Of a DNA stretch of 64,000 nucleotides, positions 22,393 to 37,300 are shown piece by piece. The first letter of the stretch is position 1. Each line of letters begins with the position of its first letter. The position numbers and the translations under genes are program-made. The notes under the pieces were generated by a model. The model searched no databases. It saw nothing but the letters and a program-made list of their open reading frames with translations, and was not told the origin of the DNA. Source of the stretch: Vanilla planifolia (taxonomy: Eukaryota > Streptophyta > Magnoliopsida > Asparagales > Orchidaceae); the NCBI GenBank assembly GCA_023846275.1, contig CM043872.1:28014670-28078669 (forward strand), written 5' to 3'.

Positions 22393-25300
22393 ATGGCTTC
22401 CTCCGTTTCTGCGAAGAGCTTGCTTCTTCCGGTCTCTGATCCTCCGCGCTCTTGTGATGAAAGCCTCGTGAAGGGCTCCGCCATGACCAAGAGGGGCGCA
22501 TACGCCGCCCTCTCGTACATGTTTTGTGCTGGTTAGGACTTTCCTGTTCATCTCCATCGCGTTTCTTCTATCCGTTTCCTGGTTAGGACTTCCCTGTTTA
22601 TCGCCTTCGTGTGATTCTGGAACTGATTGCCTTTTCACTGAATTTAAAAAATCACGGAGACTCTTTCAGTTTGTTTGTTATTCCATGCCACTAGTATTTA
22701 CTTAGCTCGTTGATTGCTCACTGTTTTGGAGTTGACTATAGTATTTAAAAAGGAATGTGGTCTACATTCCACGCTTTTCTCTTTAAAATAAATTTCCTTT
22801 TTTTGCTGAGAATTGACTCCCTTTGTGAACACGAGGGCAGCTTGGCAACTCCGTATTGTAAAGCAAGTGTTCAATGAAATTTCCTTTATTTTATTTACAA
22901 GACTAGGCTTATGGGGTGCAAATAGTTTGGATGTATCAGCAAAATGTCTGTCATATACGTGAGTTCATTGTACTAATTTACTAATGTTTAGGTGGTCCTT
23001 ATGTATGAACATATGAATATATCAATTAAGTAGGAAAGAAAAGCTCAAATTTCAATAGCGTATGCAATTTCTGTTGGGCTCTTACTTCAAATTTTTTGAG
23101 GAAATGAAGGATGAATTCAAGTGTAGAATGTTGGCGAATAGAGCATTTGACTTAACCATTAAAGAGTAGATGACTAAAATGCAAGTTTTGAGGTTATCTA
23201 ACTTTAATAAACCAATAATGGTACCTTATGATGCTTTTGGCATAGAAATTCGAGTCTTTTTTTTAGCTAGGATGGTCATCCTATAGTTTTTTTTATTAGT
23301 TAAGCTAGTTAGTATGAGAAAAATTAAACTAAGATGTAGTACCAAGCAATTTTGAGTTTATTCATAACAATTATGTTTATAAAATCATGGATTATCACCA
23401 TTTGAAGTTATGAATTGGTATAAATTAAAATAGTTTGTTTATTTAGTTCTTTATTCCTTACATGTATGATTAGTGAATATGCACAAGATTTTGCATAACA
23501 TATGGATGATTTGCAATTTTATAAAGAAAAATGGTTCTCTTACAATTGTTATAGGACCAAAGCTAATATTCATAAGAGAACGCCAATTAAAAATTGGAGA
23601 CTATGTTCTGGTACACTTGTTTTCAAAAAGGTTTCCCTTCTATACCATGATGGCTTTGAGAAACATAGAAATTAGTGATATGCATACAAACTAGGCATTC
23701 TTAGATAATGGGAAGTCTATGCCATCATCAATACACCTAATTTGATTATGTGTAAGGATCAATTATAGGCTCCATTAAATTTCATCTTCTAACTTCACCT
23801 TGTAATTTTGTAGGTGGGACTTCTTGAAAACATGAGGTTATTAATGCTTTTGATATGGATAGAATTGTTGTGCCACATACTCCTACTTTTGTTATTGTTC
23901 CATGTTCTTCACGCAAGTTTGAAGAAGAAACCCTGAATATGGCATAAATTCTTGATGATGAGATTGTAGTTCACAGTGTTTTTTAGAATACTTGGTCAAA
24001 TGACAAGGTTTTCTCAAATGCAATGTGAGGTTTGTTTCTAAAGGGATGGATATGTCAGATAGTCCAATGTTGTAACAGCATCAGCAAAATCACTCACTAG
24101 AGATGAGTTTCTACAAGTCAAGCTGAGTTGACAAAGTCAACATTTGAGCTAAGTAATTCTTTGCTTGGAGGTGATCTTTGTTGGTTCACATTATCAAATT
24201 AAGAAGGATGGCCTTTGTATGATAGACGACTTGAGTAATTTCTTAGGTAATATAAACTTTCTTTATTGGTATTGTTATTTTTAGTTTTTCATACTTGGGA
24301 ATTGTTATTATTCTTTGATTTTGTTGTAAACTACTAATATAAGGTAAAATTAAATTTGTTTTGAGTGACATTGTTTTGATAAGTTCTAGTTACCATTTGA
24401 ATATTTGTTGGATCAACAAGTGATCTATTTTGAATAGTGGTGACTAAGGATTTTGATGTGTTTAGATTGATTGGATCGTCTAATGTTCTTATGGCGATGC
24501 GACAAGAAGCCAAAAATTTTTGTGCATATGCTAATCAGAAACGTCGTTCCTGCGATTGGATCGTTCGATCGTGTTGAGAATAATATTGGTCTTTTTTTAT
24601 TTTGTGATTTAAGAGTTATTGTTCGTTTACTTGTAAAATATGATAAGGCTTTAAGGTTGAACTTAAGACGTTTTTTTTGTTTTATCAAAACGTCAAAGTT
24701 ATCTCTAGAGTTGCTTACTCCACTAGGACGATCTTTGATTATCACTTGTGAAGCATTGATGGTTGTTGCCCTGGGTAGGCATTAATAAATCATTATCTTG
24801 CATTCTTACCTTTCGAGGTGGCAAATTTTGATCACAAATTTATGATTTATCCTTTCTTCTTAATATTATAACATTTTAAACTAATTCTAGTAAAATCGTT
24901 CCTATTGATAAATAAGTTGTATTCTCTTGTGATGATTAGTTATAGTTTGGGACTACTTGAATTCTCTAAAAGTAAATGTGCATAGACATGAATTCTTCTA
25001 TTCCAATCATTTAGATTATTTATAATTTAGTCTACATCTATTTAATTTTGGAATCTTGTGATTGTTTGTTGGTCAAGGTCTTAAGTGTTCAAGGAATAAT
25101 GATGAGTTGAACTTTTTACTAGCATCTTGTAAGCATAATCTAGGTTAGTAAACTTATGTTTATATGGGTACTCACAACTTCAATACCTAGTTTTTGAACA
25201 AGGCTTTATAATTTCCTTTCAACAATAGGCCTTGAGTAATGCTTTCTCTTGCTTACAAATCAAGTTAAGAGGATCATTAACATAGCAGTAATTACAAAGA

Positions 25301-28300
25301 AATAGAAAAACACGACCATTCTTACTTTGAGAGAACTATAGTGAAAATCACTAAGGACTAAGTTAGAAATTGCCCAAGTAATCAAGAACTTTGAAGTGAA
25401 CATGTGAATGTAGGTTGATGTATAACAAACCTGCAATCATGCACTCAAACTTGTTCAAAATGGTGTTGCAATGATGGCTCTCTCATTGTTCTTACTCCAG
25501 TTTAATAAACATATGAAGACTTTGTACCAATCTATCATTACTTGCAACTTTTGCATTTCTAAACTTATGCATTATTCTTGTTAACTATTTATAATTTAAG
25601 GTTATGGTTGTTTTTCATTGTTAGGTAATTCTCAAAATTTGCTTAGCAATTCGTCCTCAACTTCTACTTGGCCATTTCCTAAAGGATTTATCAAGTATCT
25701 GTCTTGTGGACTAACTGTAGTTTCTTAATTTAAACACGAAGGATGGTTTGAATCGATCCATCAGAAGATTCGATGAGGTCAATCACAATCTTGCAAATTT
25801 ATTAATTATTTGTCAGACTGGAAAATACACTATCTGATGACTATTTGGCAATCAATCAGATGGTTTTATATTCTTTAAACAAAACCTATTTTTAACTTCA
25901 ATTTTTATAAGATGGCCCGACTAATTAGTTTGATGCTAGTCCAACAGAGATTCCATCTGTTGATGAAACCTTTTTATCTCATGATATGTTTACAAGTTAA
26001 TACAAGTGTTTAAATGGTTTAATAGCTTGTCTATGGTTATGATTTGCCTAATGATATCCTCATGCAATTCATAAATATGCTTTATGAAAAGTAACATTTT
26101 ACTTGTTTATTTAAATACTTATAGAGCTTCTGTTCCTTTTCTATCAATCTTATTAGCTTTAGTCATAAATTTAATTTACCTAGTTGTGGTATATGAATTT
26201 AATTGTTAAGTTGAATCCTACGTAGGTCTTATGTAAATGCAAGTGTATGAATGGTTAAAGTGCAAGTGTAAGCTCTTGAATAACATAAGTTAAACATTAA
26301 CCCAATCTTTACACACAAATTCTATAAAGAAATTGAACTATGGATGTTGGACTCATGTAGTTCATGGGGCATTTTATTCATTATTCATGTTCGTGAGTTA
26401 TTTGATAATTTCTACAAGTTTTGCTTAAATATTACTCCACTTCAAGGTATGGTGTTGTCAAAGAAATTGGACTTGGGAAAATTAATTGAAACTTTAATTG
26501 GAGAACTTTAGAGGGTGAGGAGTATAATGTAGAAGAGAGAAAAGGAAAGTAAAACTATGAACTTCACTTGTTGATTGACCTCTCTTTGAAATGGATCTTG
26601 GATGTTGTGCTTATGGCTGATGAAGTGATGCATGTGCCCTTGCTTTCCTTGGTTTATAAGAGACGTTTCCAAGATGATAGCTTAACAATACGCACCTATA
26701 GGGGCAGTTATCGCCATTTCCCAACGAATTACGACCATTTCTTTAATCACGACTTAACTACTTGATTCTTTAGCACTTGAGTAGGAGATTTGCTTTTATT
26801 GGTAGCACTAATATTAGCCTTGATTTTGATTCATTGTTCTTGAGTAAAGCACATAGAAGCCTAAGGCTAAATCATTAAAAAATAGACTCGGAATGACTAA
26901 GAATCAAGTGTTTGAAATCCAGTGCTTGGATGCAAGCATTCTGACTTTATTCGGTTAAGTCTTGTGTGGTCAAGTCTAGAGGGTTCGGCTAGAGCATCTT
27001 CGTTTTGAGGACTTTGTTTCAAGCAACCCATCACTAATGCTTCTTACATGGTTTCTTTCTAGATCGATGTTTGAAATTGACTTAACAATTTTTTTGCTTT
27101 ATTTAATTCTTAAACTATTTGTATCATTATTTATGTTGCATCGAAGAATTGCAATAAAAGTTTATAAAAAATTTAACCAGAAGGGGGCTAATATGCAATT
27201 TTAAATTTGCAAAGGGGCTATAACTTATTTGATACGTTGTTTAGCATATCCGCTTACTTTTTAAATCAAGTTAGCTAGGTTTTTGATTCTTGCTGACTTG
27301 TTATTCATTTGGAGCAAGGTATTGCCGTTATAGGTCAATTGGACACTATGTTGAATGTACTGGAGAAACTTCTGATGAAGGAAAGTTAATCCCTTGAAAG
27401 TTTCCAAGTTCTCTAATAACCCTTTCTGTTGAGGTTGAAATCTTGATAGAGGCAAAGGTAACAATTCTCGTGCCAGTTGCCATTGAAAATGTCAGAAGAT
27501 TCAATAAGAAAAAGAAAATGGGATAAGATTTTGGATGCTTTACTAGAGGTCAGATTAGTGGCTATTTTGCCTTGAAGTGGAGAGATTTCCTATGGACAAT
27601 TGGCCTTCGGTGAAAGACACTCGAGGTCTTCTCAAGTTGCCTAGTTGCTGTTAGGATGATGTGGACTTATTGTTTGATGGTAGTATTTTTCCTCTAGAGG
27701 GTTGTGTAATCTTGCTTTTGAGCATTACTATTTTGTTTTTGATAATCTATAATACTTAGTGGAAATGAAATAGTGGCATTTTTTTTAAAGCTACATAACT
27801 CATCTTGTCATTTTCACTAAGGTTATCTTATCAAAGCTTCAAACTTTAGGATTAGTGTGTTAGTCTTACTAGTGGGCAAAATGCCTAAGGCTACTATAAA
27901 TCCTTGCCGGTGGATAAGAATGCTCTTTTAAGTGGACCTAATGACAAAGTCATTGAGGTTGGCTTACCGCTTGCCTTCGATTGTTCATAATCGCAAGGTG
28001 AGGGGAAATTGGCTAAGAGGTTTGACCTTTGCCTTAATCCTTGAGTGAAGGAAATACCATGGAAGGAGATGAGGAAAAGTTGATTAAGCTTAAGAGGAAA
28101 TGGTCTTCCCCTGATCCCCGATTGTAGAGATATTGTTGAGGGGGAGGCAAGGAAGTAAGGTCACATTTCTCAAAACTTTCACTTGTTGAAACTGTGGGGA
28201 AAGAAAAAATGAGAAAGTCTTCATGTGATGGGACATCGATGAGGGAAGAGATTAGGATTTGAGACCAAACTTCTTAATGCTTTTATGCGATCAAATAGTG

Positions 28301-31300
28301 AGGAAGGAGGGTAGAGAAAGGTTAGATCATGCCTCTTGTGGCCTTCGTGCAATCTTACAATAATGAAGGGGAGGAGAGGACGGCAAGATCATTCTTCTTG
28401 AGACCATCATGCTATGAAACAATGGGGAAGAATGACAAGAGATCAATGTTATGCCTCTTGATACATACGCGCGACAAAGATGGCAGAGAAGAAGGTGGAC
28501 CAATCTTCTCGAGGGCTTAATGCAATGGATTTGCGACAAAAGAGAGAAGGTAAAATTTTGGATAATTAACTAATTTAATGGCCATGCAAGGTGAAGGGAT
28601 ACTTGTATTCTTAAGTTCTGAGCCAAGTTCAAGGGACATGGGCATCATCAAGGTCAATTGAGGAAGAAATCTCATTGGTTTCATTCGAAGTAAAAAATAA
28701 AAGTTGAATACATTTTGGAACTTAAAGATTATTTTCTTAAGTTTGCTAAAAGATTTTGTATAGGAACTTAAGAGGAAATTGTCCAAATTAGCAAGACCTT
28801 GAAAATGCATGATACAAAAAAAAGCTTAGGCTAAGTCAAGCTATATCTTGACAAGGAAACAAGGAAAATAGCACTTATCAATGGTAAAATTTTTTAGGGT
28901 GATTTTCATTTTATGATCGAGGTAGCTCAACTCCTTCCTCTATTTGGATTAAGTAGGCATTTGGGCCAATGATGGCCTTAACAAGATACAATCCCTCCCA
29001 ATTTAAAGGAATCTTGCCTAAGCCTTGTTAACATCGAGAGAACTCACATTTCTTGAGAAAGAAGTTTGCCATTTTGAGTAGGGTTTTATAGTGTGGTTAT
29101 TATTGAAGTATTTTTTTCATAATTTGCTTTCAATTGAGTTGAGTTAGGTAAGCTTTGAGGTATTTCTCTTTGAGTACATGGAGCTCGACCTTTCCAATTT
29201 CTTCATTTGATTGACAAGCTTTGATCGTGTATTGGTCACGTCCAAGCATCTAAATTTTAAGAGTGGAGTGATTAATTTTCACAAGGAGTATGGCTTCTAT
29301 TTTGTGAACTGAGGATGGAGATTCACTGGTTGGTGCAAAAAGTGTGGTTTGATAAGCCCATTGCATATTGGGAAACTTAAAATCTTCAACAATCTCTTAT
29401 TGATTACCTTGGCTAGACAATTCTTTTTAGGATGAACAAGAGATGCATATTTTTGATGACAACCATATCCTTTGCAAAAGTCTTGGAGTTCTTTGGCGTG
29501 GAACATAGTGACGTGGTCAGTGATGATAGTTGAGGGGACTTTGAACCCAATATGTCTACCCATAAAAAGCTATGAACCTTTGTCATCATTTGACCAACAA
29601 GCGGTTTGGATTTGTTCTATTTCAAGTAGTTAACAATGATGAGGAGCTTTCTCCCACCTTTGGCAATTGAGAATGGACTAAGGAAGTTCATAACCCCACA
29701 TAGAGCAAGGCTAAGAAATAGTGACGACTTTCATTGAGACCACTGATTGTCAAAAAAAGGGCATGAGTGTATTACCTCTTGCATCTTCAGACAAAGAGTG
29801 CTATATCCTTCTTCATGGTTGGCCAAAAGGATCCCTGACACATTGTTTTCATTGCTACATTGCAAACTAGAGGCATGGTTGTCATAGTCGCTTAAATGAA
29901 TTGCCTCAATAATATTTTGAACTTTGGAAGGATGGACACACTTGATTAGGGCCTAAAAGTAGAACTTTTGATAGAGTCAAATCTCAATTAGTACATATTG
30001 TTGGGCTTGACACTTGATCCTTCTTTTGTTTGACTTTAGAAGAGGCAGGACCATTGTCTTGAAATAAGCTTCTATGGGGTTTATCCAGCAGGGAAGCTTA
30101 TCGAGATTGAGGACTGGCATCTATATAGACTCATTACATGGCCTCTTGAGAAAATGGAAGTACTTTGGAGTGTCCCCTTGTTTAGCAAGTAGGTTTGTCT
30201 TTTAATTTTGCTCTTGAGTAATTTGAGTAAGGTCAACCAGTTGAACTTTTGAATGAGAAAATGAGCTATCATTCAATATACTTTGAGAACTTGGTCCTTG
30301 GTCTTAAACAAGCCATTTACGTGACTAACCACTAATTGGAAAATACTAAAGACAACAACGTGCTTGACTTTCAACTTCAAAGTTAAGTTCAGGCCAGTTA
30401 TTAAGGCTTCATACTCGGCCTAATTGTTTATGACAAAAAAAATGATTTTTAATCCTCCTTTTAGCTTTACTTACTTTTGGCCTAATATGACAAAACCAAT
30501 GCCACATTATTCTTTTCTTGAGGCTCCATACTTGTATAGCATACATATGCTTAATGACTTGGGCTTGATCTTGAAGGAGCCTCCCTTCGTTAGGAAATCG
30601 GAAAGAACATTAGATTTGAAGGAAGGAGGAATGTAGGATAACTCGAACATGCTAAGCTCGATGACCCACTTTTGCAGCCTTTTTAAGATCTTCGTTGATT
30701 TGTGGATGTTCTTTAAGGAATTTTCATGACGATGTCGATAATGTTAGCTTGAAGGTATTGTCACAATTGTCAAGTAGACCTAAGGAGGGTTAGTGACAGT
30801 TTCTCAAAAGAAGATTATCTCGTCTTTGTCTTCTACAAAGTGTGAGAAACATAATAAATTGAGTGCTAGGTACTTTATCTTCTCGAACAAGGACCAAGCT
30901 AACAACTTAGGTCAAGGTTGCAAGATGGATGAATAGTGGCTCCCCATGTATTGGACTATTCAAGATGGTGGTCGAGAAAAGTAAACCTTGAGCTCTTGAA
31001 AGACCTCTTAATCATCGGTTCACTAAAGCTTGGATTTTTGTAAAGAAGCTTAAAAAAATAACTGAGCCTTTTCCTTTCACTTGGAGATGAAGTCGTTGAG
31101 TCCAAGAAAGCGCCTAGAAAGACATTAGACATTTTGATAGGTCCATAGAGTGATGTCAGGAAGATCTTTTATCTTGTCAGAATTAGTCTGTATCACTTCT
31201 CTTAATATTATGTAGCTAAAGAAATTACTCGATGAGTTGTTAAAAGTGCATTTCAAGAGGTTGAGCTTAAAGTTGAACTTTTTGTGGGTCTTGAAACCCC

Positions 31301-34300
31301 CCTCCCTTAAATCTACTGAGTGAACCTTAAAAGATATATTTTTCACCAGTAGTTATCCATATAAGACTTGAGATTTTTACTTTTTTAACTTCAGAAGATG
31401 ATATCGATCATCCTTTAATAAGTGGCTTTGACATTTTTGTGGTAAAAGAGCATGACATTATAATAGAAGGTTTCAAAATCAGTAATGAATAGTCCTTTTT
31501 TTCGTCACCTTTTGACAACTTTATTTGATGATACCCCAAGGAGTCTAACAAATTGGAATAGGAAAAGTCGACTATTTCCATAAGGTCATCGATCCACTAA
31601 TGGCTAAGTCCATGAGGCCATTGATCCAAATACGAGGTATGAATTCCTTGGACTATCGCGATTAAGGACAATGTAATTAGTATAGATGTGCCACTTATCA
31701 TTGTACTTCTTCGCAAGGATAACATTTGCTAACCATTGTGGGTAGAATATTGGGTAGATGAAGTTTGCATCAGGAAACTTAGAGATCTCCTTAATTGGCA
31801 TTTGCTTCTTGGCACAAATGCTTATTTGTTCTATCAAATGGTTAATACCTTGGGATTTATATTGTCTTAGTGTTGTATCATTGAGCGATCTATTTGTGGT
31901 ATGGTAGAGGGCATTTATGCAAAGACATCAAGTTGGCCAAAGGTTCAAGATTGGTCTTCATTTTGTTTTCATCAAGTTCAACAATAATGGTTACAAGTAT
32001 AGAGGTATTAGGAGAAAAAAAAGGCAAAACAAGGAAGACAGTTTATTGAGTCTTGACTAGAAGCTTGATAGTTGAAGGTTCTGGCTCGAGCATAGCTTTT
32101 GTTATGTTGAGATATTATTTTCTTGATTATAAAAGATCCTCTTTTACTTGAAATACACCTGTTGAGGTTTTGAATTTGATGCAAAGGTGTAGTGTCGAAA
32201 CTATTATCCCAAACTGCTTATGATAGCATTGTAGAAGGATGGTGCAACAACCACTAGGAAGTTGATCCTATGTATGGTCGAGCCAAAGGTGTTTTGTATT
32301 ATTAGTAGTAGAGTAATAATACATTTTGGCTTTGTTAAGTCTCCAGAAAAGTTCATGAGGGAGCCAACGATTGGGTGGAGGGGCTCCAATTAATGTTGAC
32401 TTGTCAAAGACATCAAGGAAGACGATTATGTAGAACTCCTTGTGTTGGCTAGCATTCAATGGACCTTGATGTTGGCTATTAACCTCGAGACAATTATGGG
32501 ATCATTGTAGGGGTTGCCATGAGGTGGCAAGTCCTCAAGTCCAAAAGATATTTATGCTCGATCCTCTTGTTGAGTTTGCTTGAGGAACCTCAAACTCCGT
32601 GAGGGGGCTTACTTTCTTTTAGAGATAACATAAATGACCTTGACAAGGGCATTGCCCATGTCCATTTGCTAATGGCAAAGCCTGGCCTTCTCTTTCAATT
32701 TGAGATGGGGTGATAGCACTTAACCCTATAATATTATTTGGAGCAAAGGTGACTAGAACTTCTTCACCTAGTACTCTTAGAGGCAATTGTCCTTCAATAG
32801 CCTTTTGATCAATGCTTTTGGGGCCCTATATTCCTAGATTGTGTAGTCATGCTTCTCATAAAACTTGCAAAATTTCCTTATTTATTTTTCAAAGGCAGCT
32901 TTGGCTTCTAGAATTATCCTTACATTTTTGTTTCTGCTAATACTTCTTCAAACGATGCTTTGAGGGGTGTGTAAGCTTGGTGGCCTTAAGGTTTATGGTC
33001 CCTTAAAGGTCATTTTCATGGAAAATCTTTATTGACACTATTGTTTTTCCCATGCTTAATGGGCTTAGGAGGTAAAATGCTTTTCTAACTTTTCAATTAG
33101 TGTAGAGGAGAATTCCTTCTTGTTGATGAAACAAATCACACTATTGAAGATTTTTGGTATGGATTTTGGACGGTTTCTATTGAGATGCTTTTGGAAGTAC
33201 TCAAGTTAGAGTAACCTAATAAGGGTTACTCAAGTTAGGCGTGAGTTTTCTTAATCATTTTCCTCAAGAATATTCTTGAAACATTAAAGGAAGGCTCGAA
33301 ATTGCCCAGACTAGTATTGCTTTAGATTGATAAGGGAATTAGAAACCCTTTTGAGTCTAATACAGCTAGCAAAATGGGGAATGAATTGCCTTTTAAGTTG
33401 GTTAAAAGGGGTTATGGTTCTAAGAGATAGCTCCCATAACCATTCAGAGGCTATGCCTTTAAAGAAAGTAGAGAAGCACCTTACATGTCCAAACATGATA
33501 TTTAAGAAGGCAACAATCTCAAACTCTTTAAAGAAAGTGTAGGGGTTCAAGATCTCATAAAAGAAATAAGAGTTTGTTAAAAAGAGTTTTGGAGAGAGGA
33601 TTGTGACGTGTCGAAAGGATTTTTTCTAAGAAAGTAGAAATCTCCTCAATGATTTGCGGTTATACCCATATGCCTAGAGAAGATGGGATTTCTCTTGAGA
33701 TGATAAGAGAATCTTCTAAGAGTGCTAAGAAGTGGAGCTTGTGGTGTCTTGACATTAGGTCGAGAGCAAAAAGGTACTTTAGCTAGGTGAGGGTCACAAG
33801 TTCATATACCATTAGGCAATGACAGAGTTTTGATGGGATATAGTTGTGAAGGAGTATGAGGTGGAGGATTTTTTGAAAGTGGAAGCAAGGTGTTTAGGTT
33901 TTGGTGCAGTAAGAAAAGCCTTAATGGGCTCTTGATTAGCGGGAGATGGGTTCATCATTGTCTCCCTTGGTAGAGCGGCCAATTTGGCTTTAAATTGCTC
34001 CACCATAACATAGAAAGAGTGGAGAGAATCTTGGTGAAGTGCTAAATTTATTGTTGAAATAGATGAAGGGGTTTGTTGGTAGATAAAGAAGAAGGCTCAG
34101 AGGTGTGTGATAGTTGAGATATAAATATAGGTATCTCTGCTATCTCTTGGCCATGAGGTTGTGAGGCTTTCCTTCGAAAAACAAAACTGCACACTTTTGG
34201 TTCTCCATTTTAACTTGTATGTGATTTTCTATAGATGATGCTAGAAAATGCTGTTGAGAAAACTGGATTGGGAAGATTAACCAAATCTTATTTTAATTGG

Positions 34301-37300
34301 ATGACTTTAGAGGATAAGAATTACAAGATTAAGAAAAGCAAGAGAGCTAGATCTTCACGAGTTGAGGATAGCTAAGGAATACGTGAAAAACAAAATAAGA
34401 CTAGGGCTTCTCTCCGATGATTGACCTCCCTAAAATGGATCTTGAAAATTATGCTTATAGTTGATGGAGTGATGGATGTGCCCTTGCTTTCTCTGGGTTA
34501 TGAGAAGCATTTTCATGATGATAGCTTAATTACATGGTGTTATCATCATTTTTTGAGGAGTTATGTCATTTCTTTAATCTTTGCTAAACTGTTCATGCCA
34601 TTTGCATTGGAGTAGGAGTTGCTACTATTACTAGTAACTTTAGGGTTGCCATGATATCGGTTTATTGGCTTGAGTAAAGCATACAAGAGCTTTACGGTGA
34701 ATGTTGGAATAGTCAACTTATAATGATTGGGAATCAAGTGTTTCAAATCTAATAGCTTTTATGTAAGCATTTTGACTTCAATTAGCTAAGCCTCGAATGC
34801 CTTGATCTTAAGGGTCTGGCCTTGAGTATTTAGGTGGGCTTCAAGGACCTAGCATCGAGCTTCTTATCATTGATACTTGTCACATGGCTGCTTTTTTGGA
34901 TTGATGGTTAAGATTGATTTAATTATTTTTTGCATCTTCATATGGCAATCTCAAAAATCTACCTATCTAATTGGTATCTTGAAAAACATACTTATTAGAT
35001 ACATTATATCACAATAGAAAAGCATATAAGGAGTATATTAGGATCAGATATAATTATTTGGCCTCATTGGATTCAAAACATTATTATCATGACAAAGTCA
35101 TCTTTTTATATATTTTGTTTTGGACTTGTGCAAAATCTTCTTAGACGCCAATGTTGATTCTTTGTAACTTTAGTTGTTTCAGATATTTATCTCTTGCTGA
35201 ATTATATTATGGTAGTATGATACATGTCATTGCACTTCATCTTGAATGGGAGCTGTAAGCATATTCATAATTGAAGGAAAAAAGATAAATACTAGAAGTG
35301 GGATTTTGTTGAATTTCAACTTAGTTATCATCCTTTAGTGTTGGTACACATCATTGCTCTATTCATGATATGAAAATAGGTTGAGCAGAAAATCATGTTA
35401 TAGGGTACTTTCTTGTGGGAGAAGAAGATTATAGCTCTATGGTTTTCTACACATATCTAAGTTCTATGGTTTTCTTCACATATCTAAGTTCTCAGCCTTT
35501 TCTACCTTTTATTGAAGGTCTATTGTTTTTGCTTCTTTAGTTCTAATATTGTTAGATTAGGATCTGGTAAAACATACTATTTTTGATTTTTCATGATCAT
35601 GAGATATTTATGAACTCAATATTATGTTCTTAATAATTCACATCTTGATACATAGAATTATTTATAATACAAGAACAGTGAAATGAGTTTCTATTTGGCG
35701 TACAAACTGTGGTTTTACCATATTTTTTTAGTGATTTTTTTTAAAGTTGATGCTTTAGTGATTTTAGGTTGCATTTTTGCAGTACTTCTGGTGATGTTCA
35801 ATAAGGCAGCTTTGTCTTCATACCAGTTTCCATCTGCTAATGTCATCACCTTGCTACAGGTGAATTCGCTCAATTATTTTCATATTTGTTAATAGTGGTT
35901 GTTAAACATCTGTGCTTGTCTTTATTGCATTTGTAATCGCCAATCTAGTTGCATTATTTCAAAATTCTTATAATTTGCATTGCATGTTTTTCTTGCATTG
36001 ATCATGAAATGGTAAAGCAATACAACGTTCCTTCAAGCTTTTAACAACAAACATGTATTCTTGTTGTTCTTGCAGTGTTTTATTTGTATTGGTGATTCCA
36101 TTTTGTTTCATTTCACCTTAGGATGATTTTGTTTTTATATTTTAATCTTTATATCATGTTAAGCCATATTTCTATTCTGATGAACCTCTGAATAGATGGT
36201 ATGCTCAACTTGCCTTCTATATGTGTTGAAACGCTGGAAGATAATCACTTTCATTGTTGGTGTTCCCTGGTCTACATCTGATTCTGCAAGTTTTGTGCCA
36301 CTTGAGATACTGGTGCATACACTTCCACTTTCATTTGCATATTTGCTTTATAAGGTATGTTTGTTTTATTATATTGGATGTGTACTTTGTGAAGTCACCT
36401 CGTTTTATTGTCCAGAAATTAAGCCTGTTATATTCAATTTTAACAGCTTGCTGGTATGGAATCTGTACGGGGAGTAAATGTTCCCATGTACACTACTCTC
36501 AGGCGCACCACTGTTGTTTTCACAATGATTATGGAGTACCTCCTTACTGGGCAAAAATATACATTTTCAGTTATGGGCAGGTAAATTGCTGTTTGTTGTC
36601 TTATATTTAATTTCCTTTTTGTTGATCTCTAAACTTCTACATTTTATATAGAAGTCTTCTGTTTTTACTTGATCACATAGCTGGATAGCATGGATGTGTT
36701 CTATTTCTTTGGTGGTTTTCATAGGATTACATGAGCCATCATTTATCTTCTTGGTTCATTTTCAAGACTAGAATAATAATAGCAGTTTTAAACAGTTATG
36801 GGCAGTTTCCAATACTTTACTTCGGCTGTAGTTTCTAGCTCCAGTTAGGCTCTAGGTGAATCCCAGAACGCTGCTTGAATGCTAATATAAAGGTTCAATT
36901 GTCCATATTTATTACCATTTTTACAATAACAGGATGTAAGCGAGCTGTCACACCTATTGTATTCACAGAGTGATCTCCTGTCATCCTAGAACACACACAA
37001 TTTGTTCTGTGAGGGATGGGTGGTTGCTGTTTAGTCTTGCTAGATTCAAGGTTGGTTGGGTAAATACTATGCCCATATGAGCTTCCAAGAACCTTGTCAA
37101 TTCCCATTCTAAATAATCAACGATCAAGCTATGGGTAGATCTCTTGGATAAGATGATTTAATTTGGTTTTAGATGGCTCTCATGAAAGACAGTTTTATCA
37201 AGTGGGTGAGGAGTCTAATTTACTGTGTTATACTTGGGAAGGGCTAAATTTATGCCAGGATTCTCAAAGATTTTCTCTTGCAGTTACATGAAATTACATA

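Larger units (their letters stand above)
26452..34933 (-). mobile_element. Decayed Ty3/gypsy element, Tat-like lineage, inside UGNT1 intron 1
   Basis: About 8.5 kb on the minus strand. Related LTR-like ends (26452-27097 and 34250-34933) flank an interior that reads, from high to low coordinate, gag, protease, reverse transcriptase, RNase H and integrase, all with stops and frameshifts. The RT stretch with YPQWLANVILAKK and the integrase stretch with FHAKELQDFCKGYG resemble the Tat/Athila branch more than chromoviruses. A 2.2-kb segment without coding text, holding tandem repeats, lies between integrase and the 3' LTR, a typical place for such repeats in Tat elements. The LTRs are visibly diverged, so insertion is old. 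It is antisense to the host gene. Confidence 0.75.

Noticed and set aside
24425..24785. Overlapping plus (104 codons) and minus (106 codons) frames in UGNT1 intron 1
   Set aside because: Neither translation resembles a known family, there are no flanking exons, and two fully overlapping opposite frames suggest chance.
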